28,508 bases of DNA from a virus: the IMG/VR virus record IMGVR_UViG_3300034198_002272, positions 1-28,508 of that record. One strand, written 5' to 3'. The notes beneath the pieces were generated by a model. That model did no database searches. It was not told where the DNA came from and saw nothing but the letters and a program-made list of their open reading frames with translations. Position 1 is the first letter of the stretch, and the number at the start of each line of letters is the position of its first letter. A program made the position numbers and the translations under genes. Of the stretch, positions 19,433 to 26,765 are shown in pieces.

Positions 19433-19783
19433 ATGGATGAACGAGTAGAAAAGGCATTTGCTGTTGCCAACTATATGGCAACATTGTCAAATCAAAAACG
19501 CATAATCAAAGAAGAATTTGATCAAAAACTAGCGTTTTACATCAACGGCGGAACTTTCTCAGTAACCCCCGATTTAATAGCATTTACAAAATCGTTGGTT
19601 GATTTGGGTCATACCCAAGAAATTACATTTATTGATCTAAATAAAATGCCCATTATGATAAGTGATGTGCAGAAATTTTTACAAGATATTGTTTCAGTTT
19701 ACTTTGAAGCAGTTAATGAATACAGTTCAAAGCACGCCGAAATTAAATCTAAGAGAAAACTTAGCGATATTGTTGACCTATGA
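19433..19783 (+). CDS. Small conserved phage protein, 116 aa
   Basis: The start is taken at ATG 19433 rather than the in-frame GTG at 19421, because GAGGA at 19423-19427 sits 5 nt before it and the GTG lies in that ribosome site. The protein begins MDERVEKAFAVANYMATLSN and has a charged, mostly helical N-terminus, a central NGGTFSVTPDLIAF segment, and a helical C-terminus rich in Lys and Glu (YFEAVNEYSSKHAEIKSKRK). There is no membrane segment. Its stop overlaps the next ATG in ATGA, so it is coupled to the glycosyltransferase-like genes. Similar small proteins occur near fibre genes in marine T4-like phages, but I know no assigned function. A regulatory or assembly role is possible and not shown by the sequence. 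Confidence 0.75.
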   Translation: MDERVEKAFAVANYMATLSNQKRIIKEEFDQKLAFYINGGTFSVTPDLIAFTKSLVDLGHTQEITFIDLNKMPIMISDVQKFLQDIVSVYFEAVNEYSSKHAEIKSKRKLSDIVDL

Positions 19784-20637
19784 CACACGGCATACTTATT
19801 TTTGCTCAAAATAATAATGCTATTGATTATGTCAAGATGGCAATTTTTTCAGCAAAACAAGCAATCAAACATTTAAATCTTCCTGTTAGTTTAGTAACTG
19901 ACAGCGAAGAATGGTTGCGATCTAACTATCCAGATGATGTAGAGATATTTGATAAAATTCTTCCTATTGAGTGGACAACTACTACACAATCTAAAAGATT
20001 TCATGACGGTTCACTTGCGTCAAGTACATATGAGTGGAAAAACTTATCTAGATCTAGTGTATACGATTTGTCGCCATACGATAAAACGTTAGTGATCGAT
20101 AGCGATTATATTATTAACTCTAATGTATTAGCCGACGCATTTAAAAATGATCATGCATTTCAAATATATCAAAAGTCTGTTGATCTAGCAGGTTGGAGAA
20201 ATACATCTAGTTTTACTAGATTAAATCCTCGATCGATAAAGTTTTACTGGGCCACTGCTTTTGTTTTTGAAAAGAATCCAGTTACAAAATCATTTTTTGA
20301 TTTAATAAATTTTATAAAAGATAACTGGAAGTACTATCGAACATTGTATCATATAGAAACTTCCACATTTAGAAATGATTATGCTTTTAGTATTGCAATA
20401 CATATAATGAACGGCAGCGTTGATTACAGTGACTTTGCAGTACCGCTTCCTGGATCTATGACATATACTCTTGATAGAGATATATTTGTTTCTATGACTG
20501 ATAACAAAATGAAATTTTTAGTTGAAAAGAAAGGTTATCGAGGTGAGTACATTTTTGCTAAAACAACAGGACTTGATGTGCATGTGATGAATAAACATAG
20601 CCTCTCAAGGTTCTTAGACGGAGGTCAAGGTGTCTAA
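19780..20637 (+). CDS. Glycosyltransferase-like protein (GT-A fold type), copy 1
   Basis: 285 aa. It opens with a beta-strand and alpha-helix pattern (GILIFAQNNNAIDYVKMAIF) as in GT-A nucleotide-sugar transferases. It has a DxD-type acidic motif at 107-109 (VIDSDYII), the expected place for metal and nucleotide-sugar binding, and a later FYWATAFVFEKNPVTKSFFD segment. No signal or membrane segment, so it is cytoplasmic. It is clearly related to the next gene (shared ...AQN...DYVK...A start and ...SPYD.T.V.D.D centre), indicating tandem duplication. Coupled by ATGA to the upstream gene. Donor and acceptor are unknown; fibre proteins or host surface sugars are the natural candidates given the location (inference). 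Confidence 0.72.
   Translation: MTHGILIFAQNNNAIDYVKMAIFSAKQAIKHLNLPVSLVTDSEEWLRSNYPDDVEIFDKILPIEWTTTTQSKRFHDGSLASSTYEWKNLSRSSVYDLSPYDKTLVIDSDYIINSNVLADAFKNDHAFQIYQKSVDLAGWRNTSSFTRLNPRSIKFYWATAFVFEKNPVTKSFFDLINFIKDNWKYYRTLYHIETSTFRNDYAFSIAIHIMNGSVDYSDFAVPLPGSMTYTLDRDIFVSMTDNKMKFLVEKKGYRGEYIFAKTTGLDVHVMNKHSLSRFLDGGQGV
20620..20625 (+). promoter_or_regulatory. Ribosome binding site deciding a GTG start
   Basis: GGAGGT, 4 nt before GTG at 20630 and inside the end of the preceding gene. It is the strongest Shine-Dalgarno in the cassette and supports the GTG start in an 8-nt overlap. Confidence 0.6.
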
Positions 20638-21481
20638 AGGTTTCCTAGTAATAGCACAAAATACTGAAAATGTTGACTATGTCAAACAAGCCTATGCATT
20701 GGCATTAAGTATCAAAGCAACTCAAAGTACAGTAACTAACATTTCAGTAGTTACAAATGATCCGGTTCCAGAAGAATACAGAAATGTATTTGATCAAGTT
20801 ATTGAAATCTTATGGTCTGATGATGCAAAAGATTCTAACTGGAAAGTTGAGAATCGTTGGAAAATGTATTATCAATCTCCATATGATGAAACTATTGTAC
20901 TAGATACAGATATGTTATTCCTTGAAGATATTTCTAGTTGGTGGGAACATTGTGAAGGCAGTGACCTTAAATTTTGTTCAAGAATAAAAAACTATAGAAA
21001 TGAGTTAATAGAACAAGATACATATCATAGAAAAGCATTTATTTCAAACGGACTGTCAAATCCGTATACTGCATTACACTATTTTAAAAAATCTGATCTT
21101 GCACTTACGTTTTATAAAGTCTTAACATTTGTGGTTAGAAATTGGCAGTTGTGTTATCAAAAGTTTGCTCCACAAAACTATCAGCCTTGGCTAAGTATTG
21201 ATCTTGCCGCAGCCATTGCTATTGAAATAATGGATGTTGAAAGTTTAGTTATTGACAAATATTCTCCGTTAGAGTTTGTACACATGAAACTACCGTTACA
21301 AGGTGCCGATACAAACAATGCATATTGGCAAGATCTTTTTTATCAACATTTTAATAAGAACTATGATCTTGTTATAGGAAACTATAAACAACAATATCTA
21401 TTTCATTATGTTGAGAAAGATTTTTTAAATGACAACTTAATTTTTAAACTAGAACAAAGGGTAAAAAATGGAAGAACTTGA
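20630..21481 (+). CDS. Glycosyltransferase-like protein (GT-A fold type), copy 2
   Basis: 283 aa, GTG start backed by GGAGGT. Paralogue of the preceding gene: it starts KGFLVIAQNTENVDYVKQAY and has the acidic motif DTD at 92-94 in SPYDETIVLDTDMLFLEDIS, a hydrophobic strand ending in DxD as expected for a sugar-nucleotide transferase. A conserved-looking NYQPWLSIDLAAAIAIEIMD block follows (about 184-203). It ends in charged helices. No membrane segment. It overlaps the upstream gene by 8 nt and the downstream gene by 14 nt. Low identity to copy 1 outside the core suggests different acceptors or sugars (inference). The family call rests on fold pattern and motif, not a full match. Confidence 0.72.
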   Translation: MSKGFLVIAQNTENVDYVKQAYALALSIKATQSTVTNISVVTNDPVPEEYRNVFDQVIEILWSDDAKDSNWKVENRWKMYYQSPYDETIVLDTDMLFLEDISSWWEHCEGSDLKFCSRIKNYRNELIEQDTYHRKAFISNGLSNPYTALHYFKKSDLALTFYKVLTFVVRNWQLCYQKFAPQNYQPWLSIDLAAAIAIEIMDVESLVIDKYSPLEFVHMKLPLQGADTNNAYWQDLFYQHFNKNYDLVIGNYKQQYLFHYVEKDFLNDNLIFKLEQRVKNGRT

Positions 21482-22079
21482 TGATGAAATTGAATATCTT
21501 TCTGAAGAAGAACTTGCACAAGCTCTAGCACTTTGTTCTTTTACAAATACACACTTTGTATATTTTGAAGAAAACGGTGATATAACCTCAATAACAAATG
21601 AGAAAAAACCAGGTAACTCTTCCTACATAGAGTATCGGTACGAAGATGTGAAAGAGTTTTTAACAGGAAAAATAAACCTGTTAGACTACAGGCTAATATT
21701 AAATACCAAACACGAGCCGGTTATCATTAAAAAGACAGCCGAAGCAGACTATGTTACATATAGTTTTAAAGTTATAGAACCTTACACAAAAGATCCAGTT
21801 ATTCTAGTAGTTTGGAATAAAACAGAAAAAATGTGGCATGTATCTATTAATAAACAAATGCCAGTATACTCTGGGATTAATAGTACACTTTCTTTCTTTG
21901 TTACTTTTGAAAAAAATATAGATTTTTTAATACGCTCTTTTCATATAGAAATGAAAGACCTTATTACTAAAGATGTAGTCGATATTCCTTTCACTTCTAA
22001 GTTTGAAGATGATATAGAATCGATATTGCTTACAACTGGAAAGTTTGTACATTCGTATGGATTAGAAATACATGAATAA
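21468..22079 (+). CDS. Unknown protein between glycosyltransferase-like genes, 203 aa
   Basis: I do not recognise a family. The N-terminus is very acidic (MEELDDEIEYLSEEELAQAL). The rest alternates strands and short helices, with an EYRYEDVKEFLTGKINLLDY block (about 51-70) and a VILVVWNKTEKMWHVSINKQ block. No membrane segment, signal or catalytic motif is evident. ATG lies 14 nt inside the previous gene and its stop is 8 nt inside the next one, so it is tightly co-translated with the transferases. It may be a structural or chaperone-like protein, or an accessory of the cassette; there is no direct evidence for either. Confidence 0.7.
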   Translation: MEELDDEIEYLSEEELAQALALCSFTNTHFVYFEENGDITSITNEKKPGNSSYIEYRYEDVKEFLTGKINLLDYRLILNTKHEPVIIKKTAEADYVTYSFKVIEPYTKDPVILVVWNKTEKMWHVSINKQMPVYSGINSTLSFFVTFEKNIDFLIRSFHIEMKDLITKDVVDIPFTSKFEDDIESILLTTGKFVHSYGLEIHE

Positions 22080-22989
22080 GTTAAAAGTTGCTGATTTTGA
22101 TATTATATATCTCAGTTATGATGAACCAAATGCTGAGAAAAATTATGCTGACCTATTGACAAAAGTGCCTTGGGCAAAACGTGTACATGGTGTACACGGT
22201 AGCGATGCCGCACATAAAGCCTGTGCAGAACTTAGTGAAACAGATAGATTTGTTACAGTAGACGGCGACAACATTGTTAGAGAAGAGTTTTTAAATCAAG
22301 AAGTTGATTTTGAAGAACATAAAGATTTAAGCAAGTGTGTTATTAGTTGGGCCGGGTACAATATTATTAATGGATTAATGTACGGCAACGGCGGATTAAA
22401 ACTTTGGCCTAAAGAGTATGTTCTTAACATGCGTACACACGAAAACGCACCCGCTGACGATCTCAACGCCCAAGTAGATTTTTGCTGGGACGCAGAATAT
22501 ATTCAAATGAATAGTTGTTTTAGCGATGTACACAATAATGCCACTGCTTACCAAGCATGGAGAGCAGGATTCCGTGAAGGTGTAAAAATGTCGTTGGATC
22601 GCGGGTTACGTGTTAATCCTCTTAACTTTGAACAAACAATACATTGGAAAAACATGCAAAGACTACTCATTTGGTTAAATGTTGGCGCAGATGTTAAAAA
22701 CGGTTTGTGGGCAATGTTAGGAGCCCGTCATGGTTGTTATAAAACAAATCTATCAAGTTGGGATTATGTAAATGTTCGTGATTTTAAGTTGTTAGATGAA
22801 ATTTTTAAAGAAGATCTAGAAGGTATTACTGACAATAATATTTTAGATAAGATTAACTTTTACGGCACTGAGCTAAAACATCAACTTGATTTAGATTGTG
22901 CTACTCTTGATGCTGATGCAAGTAAGTTTTTTAAAAAAGTTCATTTGAATCAATATCGCAAGGGATTTGGATTTTTGGATAAAGAATGA
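22072..22989 (+). CDS. Glycosyltransferase-like DxD protein, second type
   Basis: 305 aa. Opens with DFDIIYLSYDEPNAEKNYAD (8-27), then a GVHGSDAAHKAC block (40-51), the acidic motif DGD at 64-66 (FVTVDGDNIV), a Gly-rich YGNGGLKLWPK loop (104-114) and an AWRAGFRE motif at 162-169. The same ordered motifs appear in the C-terminal two thirds of the next gene, so the two are paralogues. The strand plus DxD arrangement is GT-A-like, and proteins of this type are usually annotated as glycosyltransferases in marine T4-like phages. ATG overlaps the upstream gene by 8 nt; the stop overlaps the next ATG by 4 nt. Activity is inferred, not shown. Confidence 0.68.
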   Translation: MNKLKVADFDIIYLSYDEPNAEKNYADLLTKVPWAKRVHGVHGSDAAHKACAELSETDRFVTVDGDNIVREEFLNQEVDFEEHKDLSKCVISWAGYNIINGLMYGNGGLKLWPKEYVLNMRTHENAPADDLNAQVDFCWDAEYIQMNSCFSDVHNNATAYQAWRAGFREGVKMSLDRGLRVNPLNFEQTIHWKNMQRLLIWLNVGADVKNGLWAMLGARHGCYKTNLSSWDYVNVRDFKLLDEIFKEDLEGITDNNILDKINFYGTELKHQLDLDCATLDADASKFFKKVHLNQYRKGFGFLDKE

Positions 22990-24101
22990 AAAGAGATATA
23001 TTTTTTTATTGGACTGGTAAAGAACCTATACATAAATTTGAAGGCGTTAGGAGAGTTTTCCCTACAGCTAGATTTATTAAACTTCAAAAAAATCCAGTTA
23101 AAACTGCAAAACATATAGCACACGAATCCAGGACTGTTGAGTTTTGGTTAATGAGTATTGATACAATAGTTGAAAACACTATCGATAAAATAACAATACC
23201 AGAATGGGATCAAAAGTATGTTCACGTATTCAACAATGATTCTGTAACAGCATTTTTAGTGCCCAAGGCTTATCAGTATAATGCATCCGAAATAGAGATA
23301 GGTCATTTTGAAAATAAAAAAATATTTGAATCAACTGACGTAAAAAATAGACCATATGATATATTTTTCTTGTCATACGATGAAGAGTTTGCTGATGATA
23401 ACTGGAAAACTTTAGTAAAAAGATTTCAATATGCAGAACGTATACAAGGTATAACTGGTATTTTTAATGCACACTTAGAAGCGGCAAAGAAATCAACTAC
23501 AGATTATTTTTGGGTAGTTGATGCAGATGCTGCCATTGAAGATACATTTAAGTTTGAATATAAAGTATCAGAGTGGGATTTTGATGTTGTACATATATGG
23601 AAAAGTCGTAATGCAGTTAATGGACTAGAGTACGGCCATGGCGGTGTTAAACTTATTCCTAAGTTTATTTTACTTACAAGAGCAGACAAAAACGCTATCG
23701 ATGTAACTACGAGTATTGGATCAAAAATAACAGTATTTGATGAAATATCAAATACTAACAACTTTGCTGTCACTCCGCTAACTGCTTGGAGAGCTGGATT
23801 TAGAGAAGCCGCAAAATTGACCAGTCAAGTAGTAAGTAGACGCAATGATAAAAATACCGCTACTAGATTAGAAGCATGGTGTAACGTCAATCAAAACCAC
23901 CCGTTAGGTAGTTATGTACTTGCTGGCGCAAGACTTGGAAAAAAGTTTGGTATGCGTAACATCAAAAATAAACCCGAGTTAGCACTAATCAATGATTATG
24001 CTTGGCTCGAGTCTAAGTTTGAAGAGTATATTGTAATGTCTAAGCGTATTGCTGAGTTTATGGAGTTAAACCAGCAGCCAGAGGAAAAATCTCAGCAATA
24101 A
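22986..24101 (+). CDS. Glycosyltransferase-like DxD protein with N-terminal extension
   Basis: 371 aa. Residues about 123-280 parallel the preceding protein: PYDIFFLSYDEEFADDNWKT, then DAD at 179-181 (WVVDADAAI), YGHGGVKLIPK (216-226) and AWRAGFREAAK (267-277). Residues 1-120 are extra and open MKRDIFFYWTGKEPIHKFEG. They include WDQKYVHVFNNDSVTAFLVP and look like a second, degenerate alpha/beta unit without an obvious DxD, perhaps an acceptor-binding or dimerisation part. The Gln- and Glu-rich C-terminus is encoded by DNA that also encodes the antisense C-terminus of thyX (44-bp overlap). Last gene of the plus-strand block. Confidence 0.68.
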   Translation: MKRDIFFYWTGKEPIHKFEGVRRVFPTARFIKLQKNPVKTAKHIAHESRTVEFWLMSIDTIVENTIDKITIPEWDQKYVHVFNNDSVTAFLVPKAYQYNASEIEIGHFENKKIFESTDVKNRPYDIFFLSYDEEFADDNWKTLVKRFQYAERIQGITGIFNAHLEAAKKSTTDYFWVVDADAAIEDTFKFEYKVSEWDFDVVHIWKSRNAVNGLEYGHGGVKLIPKFILLTRADKNAIDVTTSIGSKITVFDEISNTNNFAVTPLTAWRAGFREAAKLTSQVVSRRNDKNTATRLEAWCNVNQNHPLGSYVLAGARLGKKFGMRNIKNKPELALINDYAWLESKFEEYIVMSKRIAEFMELNQQPEEKSQQ

Positions 24102-24738
24102 CTTTTGCACACTCTTTAGCAACTAGTTGGTGCTCAAGTTGTGTACCATTGGCACTACGCAACTCAATAAAATGAATCCAACTGCGTAGTGTTCCATTCA
24201 TATACAAACGACTTTCGATTAATCCCTCAGGCAATACAGCACGGGCCTGTTCTTTAGCAATACCATTTATGATTGCATACTCATATGCTTCTCGACATTT
24301 TCTAATAACTTCACGTTGGATGTTTTCCCAACCTGCGGCTAAGAAACGATCAGCATCGTTATTCAAATCTAATGCTATACTATTTTGTCTATTTTTCTCG
24401 TCTTGGCGTCTTGCTTCGCGTTGTACAAAGTTGAGATCCTTTGTTGGGTCAGCGTAACGCTGGCTAAACTCTTGGAAACTGAAACTTCTGTGGCGCAAGA
24501 TTTGCCTTGCAATATCTCGTGTTGTCGTAATTTCCAAGCAAGCTGATACCATTTCGAGTGGACTCCAATGCTGGTGTTTGACCAGGTACTTGATAAGTTT
24601 TTCGCTTGTTTCGGTGTTGAGTTGATTACTTGGGTTTGATACTCGGGCGCAATAGGCAATGAGTTCTTGCGCATCATCGATCCCTTGATCGGCAAAATCT
24701 TTTGTTGGTTGCGAATAGGATAAGAGTTTAACATTCAT
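24058..24738 (-). CDS. thyX: Flavin-dependent thymidylate synthase ThyX
   Basis: 226 aa, the usual length for ThyX. It carries the family signature RHRX7S as R82-H83-R84 to S92 (RHRSFSFQEFSQRY), plus HWSPLEM (57-63, the substrate-side His/Ser/Glu motif), ARAVLP (165-170) and the C-terminal substrate region RSWIHFIELR (185-194). ThyX makes dTMP from dUMP using FAD, NADPH and methylene-tetrahydrofolate, so it would supply thymidine for phage DNA synthesis. Start ATG at 24738 is 3 nt after the upstream stop with only a weak purine-rich ribosome site. The gene converges on the glycosyltransferase block with a 44-bp overlap. ThyX genes are common in marine T4-like phages; the call is firm. Confidence 0.95.
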   Translation of the reverse strand: MNVKLLSYSQPTKDFADQGIDDAQELIAYCARVSNPSNQLNTETSEKLIKYLVKHQHWSPLEMVSACLEITTTRDIARQILRHRSFSFQEFSQRYADPTKDLNFVQREARRQDEKNRQNSIALDLNNDADRFLAAGWENIQREVIRKCREAYEYAIINGIAKEQARAVLPEGLIESRLYMNGTLRSWIHFIELRSANGTQLEHQLVAKECAKVIAEIFPLAAGLTP

Positions 24739-24741
24739 TGT

Positions 24742-25062
24742 TTATAACTTTCTTTTTTTCAAAAATCTTTTTGTACTTTTTTCAATATCTCGTTTGACTC
24801 TAAAAGTGTCTAACTTAAAATCAATATTTTCGATAGTATCTTCGTATGTTTTAAGTAGTTCAGATAAGTTTCGTTCAAACGGGTCCCAACCTTCTTTTCT
24901 GGTTACACTGGTGATTTTAATCTCCCAAGTTTTTCCGTCTTTAAAATTTACCAGCACAGCATAGAGATAGTTAAGGGGAACTACCCTTAACTTTATCTCA
25001 TTAAATACTTCTGGCCAATGTTCAACTACGTCTTTAGGGAGTAACTTATGACCCGGGCTCAC
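24742..25062 (-). CDS. Small conserved phage protein, 106 aa, GTG start
   Basis: Begins MSPGHKLLPKDVVEHWPEVF and includes VNFKDGKTWEIKITS (48-62), then a charged, mainly helical C-terminus rich in Lys (DIEKSTKRFLKKRKL). The GTG start overlaps the upstream stop as GTGA, with only AAGAAGAA as ribosome site, pointing to translational coupling. Similar basic-ended small proteins recur in marine T4-like phages without known function. The Lys-rich end would suit nucleic-acid or acidic-protein binding, but this is inference. Confidence 0.7.
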   Translation of the reverse strand: MSPGHKLLPKDVVEHWPEVFNEIKLRVVPLNYLYAVLVNFKDGKTWEIKITSVTRKEGWDPFERNLSELLKTYEDTIENIDFKLDTFRVKRDIEKSTKRFLKKRKL

Positions 25063-25676
25063 TTCTTCTTAGTAGGAACTAAATCTTCAGCCATACGTCT
25101 AAATGCCGCGGCTTCTTTAGCCAACTTGTCGGCTTTAGAGCGATATTCCTTAGCTTGTTGCTCTGGGGTTAAGTTTAAGTTTACTGGTTCTTCAGTATCA
25201 TTAATAGAACCAGAAGTTGTTTTTGCACTTGCTGGTTCAGCAATACTAGGCTCACCTAACTCGCGTGTTCTAGGCTCAGCTGGGCGTTCTGGTTGAATAG
25301 TTAATCCATCAACTGCAATACCGCGTTGTTCTGCAATGATTTGATTTAGTTCAGCTAGTGATATTGAAACAGCCGGTGTAGGTTGCATTTCAACTTGATC
25401 AGTGCCAACTTTAACTAATCTATTCTGTGTGTGCAATGCCGAAAGCATAATGCTTCCGTCAGGAAAGTTTGTTCTTGCTAACGCTTCTGCAAACTCGTAT
25501 GAATCTTGTCCTGCTGTACTTTCAACTAGATTAATCAACGAATCGTGATAGCTATCAGGTAAGTTTTCTGTTGGGATTACTAAACAACTATAAGCATCAC
25601 CGGGTAACGTTCTATATGCAACTAGGCATTTTTTATTGGTTGCCTTAATCCTACCTACGTGTTTAATTTCGGACAT
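25059..25676 (-). CDS. Conserved phage protein with Pro/Glu-rich linker, 205 aa
   Basis: Residues 1-110 look folded (MSEIKHVGRIKATNKKCLVA, AYRTLPGDAYSCLVI, LPDSYHDSLINLVES, ARTNFPDGSIMLSALHTQNR). Residues about 128-165 are a low-complexity Pro/Glu/Ser/Thr linker (PERPAEPRTRELGEPSIAEP), and the last 40 form a charged helix (EQQAKEYRSKADKLAKEAAA) that could be a coiled coil. No enzyme motif is seen. ATG shares one base with the upstream stop (TAATG). I know such proteins as conserved hypotheticals in marine T4-like phages. The folded-linker-coiled-coil layout suggests a binding adaptor (inference). Confidence 0.72.
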   Translation of the reverse strand: MSEIKHVGRIKATNKKCLVAYRTLPGDAYSCLVIPTENLPDSYHDSLINLVESTAGQDSYEFAEALARTNFPDGSIMLSALHTQNRLVKVGTDQVEMQPTPAVSISLAELNQIIAEQRGIAVDGLTIQPERPAEPRTRELGEPSIAEPASAKTTSGSINDTEEPVNLNLTPEQQAKEYRSKADKLAKEAAAFRRMAEDLVPTKKK

Positions 25677-25897
25677 TATTTTGCTCCTTCAGTTTGCTTT
25701 GAAACTGTTTCTAAAAATGTAGATAGTTTGATATACGTCTGTCCAACTGCTACCATTTCGTTTGGTTTGAATGCACCTCTAGAGCTAGCAATATCGATAA
25801 TAGTTTTCATTGCATTCAAATCATTGATATTAAGCTCGGCACCTTGTTCTTGTGCAGGTGCTTTTGGTTGTTCTTGATTTTCTACTTGTTCGGTCAT
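25676..25897 (-). CDS. Small conserved phage protein, 73 aa
   Basis: An N-terminal Gln/Glu/Pro-rich tail (1-20) precedes a compact helical domain with NINDLNAMKTIIDIASSRGA (23-42), FKPNEMVAVGQTY and KLSTFLETVSKQ. The start is supported by AAGGAGA a few bases upstream. The stop overlaps the next start by one base. The helical core is of a type conserved in marine T4-like phages with no assigned role. Size, helical nature and pairing with the next gene suggest a partner or subunit of that protein; this is not established. Confidence 0.7.
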   Translation of the reverse strand: MTEQVENQEQPKAPAQEQGAELNINDLNAMKTIIDIASSRGAFKPNEMVAVGQTYIKLSTFLETVSKQTEGAK

Positions 25898-25929
25898 AAT
25901 ATCTCCTTATTCGAAAAGTACTAAGTAAT

Positions 25930-26217
25930 TTATCTAGTTTCTAAATGTGGGCAGGCAATCGTGAAAAAACTGAGTTCTTTCTCTGTTTCAAACCCTACTA
26001 CTGTAGTATAGACAATAGTATTAGTTTTATCAAGTGACAATCCTTGACCTATATAATACCGCCCATTTAAATTAGATTTAATCCACGCATCTAAATTTTT
26101 TAATAATGTTGGATTATATTTGTCAATAGTTGAACTTCGAAAGTGTGGAGCTAGATAATCCACTCTTCGAAGATTAAAAAAGTTTAAAGGGTTTGGCTTG
26201 CCATGCTTTAATGCCAT
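25930..26217 (-). CDS. Small hypothetical protein, 95 aa
   Basis: Basic N-terminus (MALKHGKPNPLNFFNLRRVD), then IDKYNPTLLKNLDAWIKSNL and a hydrophobic strand-rich end (YYIGQGLSLDKTNTIVYTTV, then FFTIACPHLETR). No motif is recognised and there is no membrane segment. The start codon shares one base with the upstream methyltransferase-like stop, with AGGA as ribosome site, so it is co-translated. Unknown function. Confidence 0.65.
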   Translation of the reverse strand: MALKHGKPNPLNFFNLRRVDYLAPHFRSSTIDKYNPTLLKNLDAWIKSNLNGRYYIGQGLSLDKTNTIVYTTVVGFETEKELSFFTIACPHLETR

Positions 26218-26765
26218 TACTTTTTTCCTATAATCATAAACCGTTTATAAGAACTGATTGTTTTTGCACCTTCAAAAAACAACTCTGATAACGGATACAT
26301 TGTTTTTAATCCTTCGATTGTTTTAACGGTGTTAACGTGCTCTGGTATTTCTAAGTTATTAGATTGTATTAAACATATAGTACCAGCAGGAATATTTTCA
26401 AACCAATCGTGTGATTCCATATGTTCCGCACTCGTGTTAATAACACAGTTTACTTCACTAGGATAATCTATTTCATTAACATCTTTAGGGAATGATTTAA
26501 ACTGCCAATCTTTTTGTTCCCATAAGTTATTAATAGTGTTAGCAACAATACATGCCTCGGGATCTAAATCAAAAGATCGGCATGTGTTTATTTCAATGTT
26601 GTCCCTAATCTTAAGAATAAAAAAGAGGGTAGCGTACCACCCTCCTAACAGGTAAACATTTAATGCACCAACATTATTTGTGTTGATGCAGTTTTCTAGT
26701 TCTCTAGCGGCCCATATTTTAGATTTAAGTTGACCTGCTGAAAATGCTTCAGGATTGAGTTCCAT
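26217..26765 (-). CDS. Small SAM-dependent methyltransferase-like protein, 182 aa
   Basis: The start is placed at ATG 26765 because GAGGA (26771-26775) is 5 nt upstream; a longer reading frame upstream adds a spurious hydrophobic segment inside the VWA gene. Pattern of a class I methyltransferase: a strand-loop motif VYLLGGWYATL (37-47) in place of the usual GxGxG, an acidic ribose-binding-type motif SFDLDPEA (64-71), a VNCVINTSAEHM strand and motif IV-like segment (105-116), and GTICLIQSNN (128-137). Phage proteins with this LGGWY motif are usually labelled methyltransferases. Substrate unknown; DNA, RNA, protein or small molecule are all possible. It overlaps the upstream VWA gene by 17 nt. 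Confidence 0.65.
   Translation of the reverse strand: MELNPEAFSAGQLKSKIWAARELENCINTNNVGALNVYLLGGWYATLFFILKIRDNIEINTCRSFDLDPEACIVANTINNLWEQKDWQFKSFPKDVNEIDYPSEVNCVINTSAEHMESHDWFENIPAGTICLIQSNNLEIPEHVNTVKTIEGLKTMYPLSELFFEGAKTISSYKRFMIIGKK

Noticed and set aside
24375-24734. 119-aa reading frame inside thyX on the same strand
   Set aside because: It is a frame-shifted shadow of thyX, which carries the full family signature; no separate ribosome site or recognisable content.
25927-25934. Minus-strand GATAAATT as another late promoter
   Set aside because: The final base departs from the TATAAATA/GATAAATA pattern and the surrounding genes look early; a single AT-rich near-match is expected by chance here.
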